Shown piece by piece: positions 23,306-34,124 of a stretch of 64,000 nt of DNA. The DNA is from Bemisia tabaci (taxonomy: Eukaryota; Arthropoda; Insecta; Hemiptera; Aleyrodidae): NCBI RefSeq assembly GCF_918797505.1, contig NC_092794.1, positions 34,772,122 to 34,836,121 of the forward strand, in the 5' to 3' direction. Under the pieces are notes generated by a model, which saw nothing but the letters and a program-made list of their open reading frames with translations, made no database searches and had not been told where the DNA came from. The translations under genes were made by a program, and so were the position numbers. Position 1 is the stretch's first letter. Each line of letters opens with the position of its first letter.

Positions 23306-24148
23306 CAGTGGCGTGGCGTCCATAGGTTCGCAGTGTTCGCCGAACACCCTAAAATATTTTGAAACAATTAATAAATTATGGCTAAGAATGTGGGAAGCAA
23401 TACAGAATACAGAATAGTAGATCGCAAATAAGTATCGGGCGCTTGGCTTCCGACAGTGGCTTGTGGCGCGGCGGAGAAAGAAAATCCTGTGACGCGTGGT
23501 CCACACCGGCTACCGAACCTGGATTATCTGCGTACGGTGAGGAGAGAGAACCTGGGTGCAATGGTGAAGGGGCAAAGGGTAGACGAGAGAGGAGAGGCAC
23601 CGGCGCGCGGCGCAGAGCGGAGCGTGAGCATTGGGTTCGGAGACGAGTGCGAGCCGCGCTCGCGGAGGGAACACAGCAGAGAGAAAAGAGAGGGGAAAAG
23701 AACGAGAGAGGAGAGCCGCTCATCAGTCCAGCTGTTTCCTATAGCAGTGGTCCGCAGGGGTTTGCGAATCGCCGAATTTCCTCTATGCCGCGATTCGCCC
23801 TCCGCTTCCCCCCCTGCGCCTGCGGGCCGCATCTCCCAGTTTCCCAGTCTCCCTCTCCCACCTTTCTCTGCAGGTGCGTGTTGCGAAAATACGTTATCAT
23901 TTAACAAAATAAATTACAGGAAAACAATCGGTAAAAAGAACAAAATTTCAATGACAATTTACCGGCACAATTTTCACCAGGAAGGGTTAAAATCGTGTTC
24001 CAGTAGCTTCATTTTTTAAAAAGTTTCCGGGGGAGGCCCCTCGAACCCCCGTTTAAGGAAGCAAAGTGAACCTTTCTGACCCCCCCCCCCCCCCTAAAGT
24101 TAACACTCCTACCGAACGCCTACCGGATACAGTCACGCCACGCCACTG
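23306..24148. mobile_element. Non-autonomous hAT element (843 bp) with 8-bp TSD
   Basis: TIRs cagtggcgtggcg and cgccacgccactg. The TSD atgcttgc lies at 23298-23305 and 24149-24156. The opposite arm of V keeps the undisturbed site (complement cctatgcttgcagtcc near 28311), which confirms an insertion after V formed. CAGTGGC-type ends with 8-bp duplications are typical of hAT. The CpG-rich interior gives overlapping open frames on both strands (23443-24019) that I regard as composition artefacts. Confidence 0.9.
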
Positions 24149-24156
24149 ATGCTTGC

Positions 24157-24453
24157 AGTCCACCTCTGCATCCACTGATGACATTGGCTCCATCATAGCA
24201 CCGACCAATCGCGTTTAGCAAACCTTTCGTGGAAGAATAAACTTTGGATTCTTTAGGGGGAAAAAGTGATGGAAGAGGTGGGACCTGAGTCAGTTAAGCT
24301 CGGGAGGGATTTGCCTGCAAATAGTCGGATCTTACAGTTTTCGGTATGAGAAGAACGATGCGCATGTTAAAATTTCACGAAAAATTGTCTCCACGGAGAT
24401 AAAACGCTTCCTTTTTAGGGGTCCTCGAAAACGCGTTTGAACCGACCGCCGTG
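24157..24453. other. V left-arm remainder and unassigned spacer
   Basis: The end of the V left arm to about 24177, then spacer DNA without recognised content. Confidence 0.4.
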
Positions 24454-24681
24454 AATCTTCGAATTATACGCGTCATAGACGGGAAGATGGCGGCGCCGAA
24501 GCCGACCTGCTTACCACCGCCACGCTGCTGATGTTGACATCACGATTTCTCGTTTGAGGTTGAGTAAGTTCTATGTGAATGTTTCGGACCCCCCTATTTT
24601 GACGCTTTAGAGTCGATTTCAAGAGTGATCTCAGTGATTCCCGGCGTTTGAAAGGTCGAAAATTCGTTTTGAAATTTGAAA

Positions 24682-24799
24682 GTCGTTTCTTACGGGGAAA
24701 CGCCATTAGTGCAACAAGGACAGCCAATTGTTTGGAACCCGAGACCGTAGTCGAAAGAATCAATGCTGGCTATGACGTCACGACTAAATGAGTCCATAC
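24682..24799 (+). repeat. Direct repeat, copy 1 (118 bp)
   Basis: cgtttcttacggggaaacgc through gtcacgactaaatgagtcca is repeated almost unchanged at 28650-28768 in the same orientation, one copy inside V and one at its right edge. Confidence 0.8.
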
Positions 24800-24815
24800 A
24801 CGGCGGCAACGCGTT

Positions 24816-25321
24816 AGGTGCGTTGTTAAATTACTTTTACTGCCCAACAAAAATGGCCGAATCTCAGCAGGATTGACGTCATCTCAACGACGACGTCAGC
24901 TCAACAGACGGGAGCAAATCGAGGTGTCGTTGTTAAATTCCCGTCGGATTCTGCGGATTTGGAGGTTAAGTTTTATTGAAATTTAATATTTTTAACATTC
25001 AAAAATCTTATTAACACCCACATTATTACGAAATTGACGCAGTAAACGATTATCAGCAATTGCAAGTCAGTCTGGTGACAAACATGCGGCGAAGAAGTGC
25101 GAAAAAATGGCGGTTATGGATGTAAACAATAACATAACAACAATCCAGCAAACTCGGCAGCGGTCCACAGCAGCCAAAAACCTCGCTGAGCTGTTGGGCA
25201 GTTTGCTGAACAGCCATCTTGAAAAACGGGTAAATCCACCAGAATTTACCAACGCTTTCGTTGAGCTCAACGCTCAGCGGGTAATTTTCGTTGGGCAGTT
25301 GTGGATTTTAACAACGCATCT
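24816..25321. mobile_element. F element, copy 1 (506 bp, 3-bp TSD)
   Basis: The ends aggtgcgttgttaaa and tttaacaacgcatct are imperfect TIRs. Flanking gtt on both sides gives a 3-bp TSD. It is an inverted copy of the F element at 61842-62347, which has exactly the same length. Internal motifs include atgacgtcatctcaacgacg-like CRE-type sites and ctcaacgctcagcgggtaa. A 3-bp TSD would fit PIF/Harbinger or CACTA; the superfamily is not settled. Confidence 0.75.
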
Positions 25322-25345
25322 GTTGGCGGTATGTTTTTGTTGGTC

Positions 25346-25966
25346 AATGGGCCTGTTGCAAACTTTTGCTAGAGCAAAACTAAGAGTTGTTTCTTATAGA
25401 GAATGCCTCAAAAATCACGATGAGCGCATCGGCAGACTCTGAAATGCACTCATAACTTCACAATCTGCGTAAGAAATTTGCGGTTTTTTGAGCTTCCCGC
25501 TTCAAAAACGATACTACGGCACAGGTGAACATTTTGTAAGAGGAGTCGTTCCATCGTCGGCAATAATCATCATAGCCGACGCCAATCCGCCAAAACACGT
25601 TTGATGGGACGAGATAACACCTGAACTGGATTAGACCAGATAGCAATCGGTGTGTTAACGTTCATATTTTCCACGCCCGAATTGATTGACCTTGAACTCT
25701 CCTTGAGTTACGCGCGGAACTGCGTGCAAGCGTCGGTCATGATGAATATCGCCGACGATGGAGCGACTCCTCTAACAAAATGTTCACCTATGCCGTAGTA
25801 TCGTTTTTGAAGCGGGAAGCTTAAAAAAACGCAAATTTCTTACGCAGATTGTGAAGTTATGAGTGCATTTCAGACTTTGCCGATGCGCTCATCGTGATTT
25901 TTGAGGCATTATCTACAAGAAACAACTCTTATTTTTGCTCTAGCAAAAGTTTGCAACAGGCCCATT
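25346..25966. mobile_element. Palindromic MITE A, copy 2 (621 bp)
   Basis: Same ends (aatgggcctgttgc / gcaacaggcccatt) and same arm sequence as copies 1 and 3. Open frames within it are antisense images of the arms. Confidence 0.85.
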
Positions 25967-26195
25967 GGAGGTTATGTCGGTTACTTTGTTTGAGATTTAT
26001 ATCCATTGTTCTTAATTCTCTAAGCTTTCCAATCAGAGTGCGATACTGATGTATGTAGGATAAGAAACATTCACATAGAACTTACTCAACCTCAAACGAG
26101 AAATCGTGATGTCAACATCAGCAGCGTGGCGGTGGTAAGCAGGTCGGCTTCGGCGCCGCCATCTTCCCGTCTATGACGCGTATAATTCGAAGATT

Positions 26196-28286
26196 CGTAA
26201 CGAAACGTTCGTAAACAACTGGTGCTTATCCCACGATTTAGCTTTAATTATGTCATTATTTAAAATTTTTTACAATCATAATTTTACTACCCTTGTTGCT
26301 TAAGCACTTACGTGATTCCTTCAGTTATATGTGGCTTATTTATCCTTATTTAGCTAAACGTAGGACGTTATTTTCTAGTGAAGGTGTTTTTGTTTAGTGT
26401 CAGATGGAATCCAGGCTTATTACTGCTTTTTCAGATAATTCTTGCAACTCTAATCAACATTTTATGACTACAGAAGCAAAGAGCTTTACAGGCTACAATT
26501 GAGAAATAGCCTTACCTACCAGTTCATCATCTGCGGAGAACTTTTTTACTGTATCCACACGATTTGCCTAAGATTTCAAGATAAGGCACCCTGCTTCCCT
26601 TTAAGTGGTGCACCGAATTTTTTCATTTCAATCTACCGATTAAATCTAAAATCTGATCCAATCAGAGCTGTGGAGCTCTTGAATTTGTGTGTTATCCATG
26701 TATCTATTTCCTGGTTGTCCTACTGGAAGTGTGAGACCAGCCACAACCGTGACCTGTTGACTTATTTCTTTGATCCAATCTCTTGTAAATGATGACTCAA
26801 ATTCTGAGGCCATCATTTATTGAAACTAGTTCAAAGTTATTGCTCCAAAGTATCGTCACTCTTCTCATACTGAGGTAGAAGGAAGGAGATTTTTTGGTGA
26901 GTGCTCTGTTATCCAAGATTTGCAATTTGAGATAAGAATACGGTTTTTATTGAGGCGTGTAACAATTTTTGGTCGTTGAATCACTTGCCATAATTGAGCC
27001 TTGGCGTTAGAGATCCATCAACTGTGGAAAGTGGCTCTGCCTGTGCAAAAATATCTTGTGACAGCAGTGAATGTTAGTAAATGCGCTTTACAGGTAGACT
27101 GAAAGCTCCATATTCCAATCTACCCGAATAATTAAATTCAAAAGCATCTTTGAATTGAGTTCATATCGAATCTCAATGGGAGAATAATATACAGTGTAAG
27201 CGAAAGAATATCAATGGTAAGGTTGGGTTTGTGTCTAAGGTTAGTGAAATGCAATGGTAGGTTCTGAAATCTTGTTTGTCAGTTGCTCTTTTGATTTCAG
27301 TCACCTTTGAAAATCAAGTTTAAGAAAAAAAACACATAGGTAGGCAAACAGTAGTAGGTAGCTTGCCTATTTTCTTCCTGTCTTGCTCATGGACTCGGAG
27401 AGCAGTCGGAAAGAGGGGTGAGAAACAGGATTTCAGCGCGTGTCTCTGGGAATGTGGAAATTTAAAATTTGTGAAGCGTCATCAGTTTGTTAAGATTGTC
27501 ACCGTCCGTTGCCTCAAGAGGATTTAGACGCTTCTGCTTCAGCGATACATTGTTGACCTATCAATATCCGCTTATTTTGATCATATTTTGAAGGAGCGAT
27601 TCCCATAAGTATTCCCGATTAGTTATTTGTTTCACTACAATAATGGCAGACATACAATCTTTACGACACCATGGAGTGAAGGTGCGGTGCTTTACTGGAT
27701 TAGCACTCCTACACTTTCAATGCCTATATCTACCTATTGTAAGATCATTAGAAGCTCAATAAACAATATGATGAATTTCTGCGCCTGCCACAATTATTTT
27801 TAACATCACTGAAATTACCTATGGTAACTTTTCTGAACTCAGAATATCAGCTCGAGCATGATTTGAAGGGTTGTTGAGATTACTTAGGTATTCATTCAAT
27901 TTTTAAATATGAACGTAAAATGATTAAAAATCCACTGTCATTTTTCCAACTGTTGCTCAGAAAGTCAGTAAAGGCTTTTCTAGTGAAGATGAAGCCTCCG
28001 CTTATATATTGCGGAAAAATTGTGGAACATACACGGGATAAAAGAGTAATAAAAATTTTATTGAATCAATTTATAGTGAAAAAATTAAGTATAGCTTGTG
28101 AAAATGGCGCCAACGCATGAAATTCAAGTTCAATCGAAAATATGCGCATAAACAGCGCCAGAATCGGAAAGTTTGATTTCCCGCGAAAGTCGGGTTACAG
28201 CGCCCGCATAAACCCGACGGCGAAAACTTGCATTACAAACTCGGGTTTCGTGAAACTTCAGTTTCGAGCCTCGCATAAACGTAGCT
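26196..28286. other. Lower-copy DNA inside V, no named gene
   Basis: This 2.1-kb stretch has no repeat partner that I could see and no TIRs. It may be part of the V element's unique interior or displaced genomic sequence. The best coding-like stretch is listed separately. Confidence 0.4.
26646..26816 (-). CDS. 56-codon open frame of unknown function
   Basis: On the complement, ATG ATG GCC opens a 56-codon frame ending TAG, with mixed, protein-like composition (for example VTVVAGLTLPVGQPGNRYMD). The plus strand is also open across 26499-26792. No family is recognised, and no splice sites clearly support it. A chance open frame is quite possible. Confidence 0.2.
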   Translation of the reverse strand: MMASEFESSFTRDWIKEISQQVTVVAGLTLPVGQPGNRYMDNTQIQELHSSDWIRF

Positions 28287-28649
28287 AATGTTATCAGTGG
28301 ATGCAGAGGTGGACTGCAAGCATAGGTTCAAAATGAACTACCTCATGCCCTTTATTTTCACCGTCATGCTCATCGGTTGAATGGGTTCCGGGAAGTCTTA
28401 GAAGCTATTGAATCTTTCACGATGATTGAAATGGTTTGTAAGGGGCCGTCCACAAATTGCGTAAGGCTTTTGGGGGGGGGGGGGGGTCAAGAGGTGCCTT
28501 ACGGGGAGGAGAGTGGTGTAACAGGCAGATCTACCCTGTCTCTGCTTTTTAGGGCAGGTCCGGGTCTTCTAAAGCACTTTTCAACGTCCTCAGGAAAGGG
28601 ACCGGCTAACGTCACTTCAGGTGCCAGATGAACTCGTCCCACTAACGTC

Positions 28650-28768
28650 ACTTCGTTTCTTACGGGGAAAGGCCATTAGTGCAACAAGGACAGCCAATTG
28701 TTTGGAACCCAAGACCGTAGTCGAAAGAATCAATGCTGGCTATGACGTCACGACTAAATGAGTCCATT
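28650..28768 (+). repeat. Direct repeat, copy 2
   Basis: Matches 24682-24799 with a few differences (ggggaaaggcc in place of ggggaaacgcc). It abuts the outer edge of the right arm of V. Confidence 0.8.
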
Positions 28769-29348
28769 CTCCCACAATAGATGAGTTGTTAAGGTTAATC
28801 TTCAGCTGTAGTTCCGAAAAAATCCACCACGTCGCGCTGCTAAAATCCGACTCCGAAATCAGTGATTATTTAAATATCACAATAGGTATCTTAAATTCTA
28901 AGACTCATAAGTTCTAGCAGCATACGTCTGGAATCCTTAGAAACAAACGCGAGCTTTGAAAGTCTAATAATAAAAGCTGTAAATTGATCCCAGTTTCTCT
29001 TACGGGATATCTGTAAGTGCGAGAGAGACAGCTCACGGTGGGAGAGAGATATCTGCCAACTGCTGAGAGCGATCAAGCGCGATTGGTTGCATCAAGGTCA
29101 TCATGCTTAACCCTACTTTTTTCTGGGATCAAATTGCAGAACTTCTGAAATGACTTTTCACGTTGTTTTTAGGGTCAATAGGAAGAAGAATGTTATAGCT
29201 AGAACTTATTTATCTTCGATTTAAACAGAAATTCCTTCAACTTTTATAAAAGCTCAAGGACTCACGTGGTGCTGTACGGACTCTAAAACACAGCGGTGGC
29301 GCCCCCTGCGCGGAGAAATTTCTTACTTCACGCAGCTGTAGATACACC
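28769..29348. other. No gene recognised
   Basis: A phrase atagatgagttgttaa (28780) echoes the ends of F-type elements. Nothing else supported. Confidence 0.4.
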
Positions 29349-29660
29349 TAGAGTCCCTTTATACTGAGAGTCAAGACAATTTGAATCCATTTCTGATTGG
29401 TTCCCGTATTTTAGGCCTCCACAGTGTCACAAACGGGAATAAAGATTACATTTTCACCGATTGCAAAGATTATAATCTGGAATGGACCAGGGAATTACGG
29501 GTTCGGCAAGGAACAAACGGAATGAGAGGAGGAACGGAGAAAGGCCTTTGAGAATGGGCCGATCAAAGATTACGAAACACGTTCAATTTCTGTAATCTTT
29601 ATTCCCGTTTGTGACATCCATGAGCCGAATTGTCTTGACTCTCAGTTTAAAGGGACTCTA
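29349..29660. mobile_element. TAGAGT element, subfamily Hb, copy 1 (312 bp)
   Basis: TIR tagagtccctttatactgag, right end complementary. TSD gatacacc at 29341-29348 and 29661-29668. Same subfamily and length as 52452-52763. It is non-coding. The 8-bp TSD and T/CAGNG-like ends suggest hAT. Confidence 0.9.
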
Positions 29661-29689
29661 GATACACCTTAAAGTCAGAATTGCAACTT

Positions 29690-29965
29690 CTGAGTTATCC
29701 GCTGAGTTGCTGAGCTCAGCGGAAGTGTTGTTAAACGTTTTCTTAGGTTATCCGCTGAGCTGCCAGTTTGTAAACAAAGGCCGCCATCTTCTCAGCAAAA
29801 TTGGTCAGCGCTCAGCCATGTCCCATGGTCCGCTGAGCTGGCTGAGCTGCTATTACTACGTCATAGGCAATATTTGTTTTTGTTTTGCTCAGCGGATAAC
29901 TCCGAAATGGCGGACTGACGTCATTTCGCTGACTTCCCTTTTTGAGTTTAACAACGCGTCTTACG
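29690..29965. mobile_element. F-like element remnant
   Basis: Contains aagtgttgttaaacg (about 29725) and gtttaacaacgcgtc (about 29947), like F ends, and repeated ttatccgctgag on both strands. Boundaries are not exact. Confidence 0.45.
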
Positions 29966-30633
29966 CATTCCGCCGCCATATTGCTCGTGACGTATTCCTG
30001 CGAAACCTACGAGCGCGCAGTTCAAACGCCTTTTTAGGCCACCCTAATTTTGGGCACTTTCAAATTAACTTTTCTCCCGTTTGCAGTCATCAAAAAAATT
30101 TAGGAATAAAACTGTAAGCTTTGGTCACTTACTACTTTCGAATGACAAAATAAAAAAAATGACTTAATTGACTCATCGGTTTAAATGTGGAAATAGACGC
30201 AAAAAATAAAAAAAATCAGTGCAGCAGGTCTCAATAATTTGGAGTCTCAAAAGTCATACAACAGATGAGTTGTTACTACGGTAATGTCACCAATTCATTG
30301 CAAAATGCTGACCTACCCGATTTATTGCGAATTACAGAAAACTCAAGATTCATTTACGTATCGACTTGACTCCTTCTCTCCCCCCCCCCCCCCCCCAAAT
30401 TAAGCCACTGGGCCACCCTGTCACGACTGGAAAAGTTCCTCGGAAGACAGAATTCTCTGCCAAATTCAACGATTTCTTGTCATAGAGTCCCATCCCGTTG
30501 GATGTTTTCAACTGCAAACCCTCCTTCCTACAGAAAAATCGGGCAACACCACTGCATGAGAGACTAAGGAAGGGCCGGGAAAAGATCTACAGGACCCTGA
30601 ACTCCCATAATATCCGATTTAAAAACCCGTGAG
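29966..30633. other. No gene recognised; contains a long C tract
   Basis: A C run near 30379-30396. The open frame 29707-30117 crosses the F-like remnant and is not credible as a gene. Confidence 0.4.
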
Positions 30634-31526
30634 CATAGGGTGCGGCTTATTTGCATCATGTAGGAAAATCGATGAGGTCCAGGTGGCAATCCATTCTATG
30701 TATGAAAATAATAGGCTGTATAAAATTTGAGCCAATTTGAAGCTTTTTTAGTAGATGCTCAAAGGGATTAAAACTACGGGCAAAATTACATAGGTTTAAA
30801 TGGGCGGAAAAACGCCTGATCTGCAAAAATGCGTTTTTCGAATCTAAAATGCGCTTAAAAGAAGAAAACCTAACCAACTCATATGGAGGCATCTAGGGAC
30901 CCATTCGAAACGAGAAAATCACACTTTTGACCCATGAGTGGGAACAGGGGGGTCACGGCGTAGCCGGTTTCGAGGCGCCGCGCCCGCAGCTAAGTAGTCA
31001 CTTTTGAGACTTTCTGATGGAACTCAAAATAAGTGTTCCAAAGTTGAAGAGGCAAATGTATCTCACAACTTTATGAGAAATAATGTATAATAGTTGTTTC
31101 AGCCCTTGAGAACTATACTTGGCCCTTTACAATGTTGCCTCCCTTACTATTTCTTGAGCCTGGAACGAAATTTGTGTATATATTTTATCTGGCACTCGAA
31201 TGATCCCCCCTACCCTCACGCATGGGTCAAAAGTGTGATTTTCTCATTTCGAATGAGCCCCTAGATGCCTCTCTAAGAGCTGGTCAGGTTTTCTTCATTT
31301 CAGCGCATTTTAGATCCAAAAAGCGCATTTTCGCAGATCAGGCGTTCTTCCGCCCATTTAAACCAGTGTAATTTTGCCCGTAGTTTTGATCCCTTTGAGC
31401 GTCATCTAAAAAAACTTCGAACTTGCTCAAATTTTATACAGCTTATTATTTTCATAGATATAGCATTGATTGCCACCCGGACCTTGTCAATTTTTCCACG
31501 TTACGAAAATAAGCTACACCCTACCG
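30634..31526. mobile_element. Inverted-repeat element Q (~890 bp)
   Basis: The left arm from gtgagcatagggtgcggctt and the right arm ending taagctacaccctaccgtga are inverted, about 320 bp each and moderately diverged. The loop is about 30950-31210 (GC-rich cggcgtagccggtttcgagg at its start). Confidence 0.65.
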
Positions 31527-31711
31527 TGAGCAGATACTAGTGCAGCAATCTCGAAGGATGCAACAAACTGATATCATGTATCATGAAAATGACACTATAT
31601 ATCTGCCTCAAATCAGTGTTAGCCAAATTTCCGAGAGTCAGTGCATTTGCTACTGGAAGTAGGGGTCAAAAAAATCCTTATTTTTAAGAAGATAAGGCAC
31701 TATATGGTACA

Positions 31712-32175
31712 CCGTTGCCTACAAGAATGGACAGGACGTAACTATGTCTCTGTGATGTCACGCCAGTAGATGAAACTCGGCCGCGGTTCAACATGTGTTC
31801 TTATGGGAGAACGCCTGACGCGTGTTTTTTTCGTGCCGATATCTTTCCCAGGGTAGATCTGATGCAAAAATTCATATTCGAATGCAGATAAAATTTCACT
31901 TGATGAAACAAACTAACCTAAATGATATGTGACATTGTTTAATTATCGAGGAAATAAAAGCGTGATACCGAAAATCGTTACTCTAATCAGATTCAAACCG
32001 GCTGCTCGCGCAACTTCAGCGGTTCAGGGGCCACTCTGATTGGTCCATGCAGAGACTTCCACACTCATCGATGCATCGATGACCCGGAGATGCTTATTGT
32101 TTTCGGAAAATATCTGTTAGCTTGACTTCACAAAATTGACTAGTTACGTCCTCTCCATTCTTGTAGGCAACGGGT
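31712..32175. mobile_element. MITE R (~460 bp) 5' of the innexin exon's downstream intron
   Basis: Ends accgttgcctacaagaatgg and ccattcttgtaggcaacggg, TIR about 40 bp with a few mismatches (ggacaggacgtaacta / tagttacgtcctctcc). The TSD is unclear. It lies in the presumed first intron of the innexin gene. Confidence 0.7.
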
Positions 32176-32479
32176 AACCTTATGGCACATTAGCTTATAC
32201 TGACTTTACAAGAAGCAATGGTTATGTCAAGGTTCACAGTGAAGATTTTGTACAAGGTGTACATGCATAGGTAAGTATACAAGGATCTGAAAGGAGGTTG
32301 CACTGTGATCGGCTGTCACACCAGTAAATCCTCCTCTTCCTGGATGGGGACACTAAATAGTTGAGGCTGTCAATTAAAAAAGGATTGCACTGTTCAATCC
32401 CTGACACTGACTGTGGGCGGAGGAAATAGGACGAGGATTCTTACAATCTTTGAGGTATGACAGAAGAGATAATTCTTAC

Positions 32480-32992
32480 CTTGACATGCCGAAGGAGATA
32501 ATCCAGCAACATTTTCTTCTTTTTTTCCTTTTCTTTTTCGACGCATAATCCAAAATTCAAGCCCATCACAATAGTCCGCATCAATCCTCCTTCAATACTA
32601 TCCCACAAGAATTTCGGGGTGTAACAACAAATGCCTTGGAAAAATAACACAAAACACACCCATTGGTAATATGTGTAGTATTTTTTGGCATCTTCATCTC
32701 CAAAATCGTTGGCTACTCCAGGATGGGCAACCTCTACACCAACCTGTCTTCGAAAGGCGTCAGGCATTGTGAAAGTGGATGTAATCCAACAAAACGTGTT
32801 AATAGGGTGAGTGGGTAAGCCATTGACTATACACTGGATTGGATTACCTACATATTGAGTGGCAGTAATAATGAGTGAACACATCATTAACAAAGCTGCA
32901 GTAAACAAATTGTGTAACCGAAAAACAGCGCTGTCAGTAGTAATATCTGGGATTTTAATGTAATCCTTCAGAGATCCTAGTAACTTAATCAT
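32480..32992 (-). CDS. Inx1: Innexin, ogre/Inx1 class: first coding exon (partial gene)
   Basis: 171 codons from ATG (A at -3) to a phase-0 donor, CATGTCAAG then gtaagaatt. Innexins form gap-junction channels and hemichannels in the plasma membrane. Seen here: short cytosolic N-terminus, TM1 about residues 28-47, first extracellular loop with C54 and C68, a PDAFRRQVG block, TM2 about 106-126 containing the family signature YYQWV at 108-112, then the start of the cytoplasmic loop ending LLDYLLRHVK. The blocks VAHPGVANDFGDEDAKKYY and GLMRTIVMGLN are typical of ogre/Inx1 and unlike Inx2 or Shaking-B as I remember them. A lysine-rich insert (152-160) is unusual. The family is usually about 350-390 residues, so TM3, loop 2 and TM4 are missing; they should lie to the left on this strand, but I found none in the window. 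Confidence 0.95.
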
Positions 32993-33220
32993 GATGCAAT
33001 TTGACTAAGAACACTAGCGCACGAGAAAAGTGGACTTGTAAAAGATTGAGGGATTAAATAATAAAGCACTAACACAGTATCACACTCTAATGAGTAATGA
33101 TGCTTGTATCGAAAGCACTTGGTGAAGAGAGAAGAGAAAAAAAAGCGAACAGCTGATTAAGACGCGCGACTACCCTCTGCTGATGCACCAAAATGGCGGG
33201 GTTTCACCGCTAGTATAAAC
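32993..33220 (-). promoter_or_regulatory. 5' flank/UTR of the innexin exon
   Basis: The only non-repeat DNA between the start codon and the MITE at 33221. On the complement it contains a pyrimidine-rich stretch and gcatcattactcattagag, where TCATT could serve as an arthropod initiator. This is inference from position; a non-coding first exon further upstream is equally possible. Confidence 0.3.
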
Positions 33221-33628
33221 TAGAGTACCTATATTGAGAGAGTATGGCCACTGGGTCCCATGGAGAGGCTTAGGACCCAAAAATGGCGGTGCTTTGTTTT
33301 GGTTTTTGTGGATGGGAGGGGGGTTATTGCCAACTTTTGACGGATATCACCAACCACACTCGCTGCCAACCTTACTACATCCAAGATAATTTTTCTCGAA
33401 AATTGCACACGATTAGCCTTAAAAATTTGTAACGAGGTCGCAATAGTGCATTTTGGTAAATTTCTCGTTACGATAAGCAAAGACAACTACATTTTGAGTC
33501 ATTTTGCATTACATTAACTTATGGCGTCCGCCATTTTTGGGTCCTTAGAGCTCCATTCAGCCTAAGATGGCTGAGCCAATCAGAGGTGGTAACTCAAGTG
33601 GCCATACTCTCTTTCTATAGGTACTCTA
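33221..33628. mobile_element. TAGAGT element, subfamily Hd, copy 1 (408 bp)
   Basis: Ends tagagtacctatattgagag and ctttctataggtactcta, with further inverted match tatggccact. TSD gtataaac at 33213-33220 and 33629-33636. It sits about 230 bp upstream of the innexin start codon. A truncated relative is at 51940-52314. Confidence 0.9.
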
Positions 33629-34124
33629 GTATAAACAAACCATGCTCAGTGCATAGAGGGGCCAGGAGAACCATTGACCACAGATTAGTCAGATCGCTAA
33701 CATCGGCGGAAGAGCGTGAGTAGCTTTGTGAGCGCCATTAGCGGGAAAATCCACGGGCATTTTAAACTAGGAACCAAAACTGAAATTTTGGCTATTTTCA
33801 GCAGATTTTCGGCGGGAGAATACTTCTTTTTCAGATTTTTGTGGGATGAAACGTTCCGAAGAATTCAAGAATTAGTTTCGCAGTAGAATTTATGTGGTTC
33901 AATATTTCCAGATTAAATAATTAAGGTGGAAATAAATAAAGAAGGAGAATTAATTAAAATACGAGTAAACAAGGCTAAAAATTATTGAAACACTAAAAGG
34001 TAAGACGTTTCGAGCTGCTTCCAGCTCATTTTCAGCTGCAAAAACACATAAAAACAAGTAAAAAATTGAGTGGCGACCTGACCTCAGCCATTATCACGTA
34101 ACCACTCATAATAACGGCTGGGGT

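Larger units (their letters stand above)
24454..26195. mobile_element. Inverted-repeat pair W (~130-bp arms)
   Basis: The left arm 24454-24584 (aatcttcgaattatacgcgt ... tatgtgaatgttt) is the complement of the right arm 26065-26195. The arms contain atggcggcgccgaagc. Elements F1 and A2 lie between them. It may be one element enlarged by insertions. Confidence 0.6.
22964..28655. mobile_element. Large inverted-repeat structure V (arms ~340-370 bp)
   Basis: The left arm (22964-23305, continuing at 24149-24177 after a hAT insertion) and right arm (about 28287-28655) are inverted copies: C run 23135-23149 against G run 28471-28486, and gatgagcatgacggtgaaaa against its complement near 28356. A 37-bp duplication (gagttcatctggcacctgaa region) sits at the outer left edge. 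The 4.1-kb spacer holds elements W, F1 and A2 and about 2 kb of unassigned DNA. No transposase is recognised. Confidence 0.6.

Noticed and set aside
23443..24019. Long overlapping frames (up to 187 codons) as genes
   Set aside because: They lie wholly inside a CpG-rich hAT MITE, are open on both strands, and have low-complexity arginine/glutamate composition.
1..32440. Remaining innexin exons (TM3, second loop, TM4) on the minus strand
   Set aside because: I looked for the conserved second-loop and TM4 tryptophan-rich segments and saw none; a short exon could still be missed by eye.
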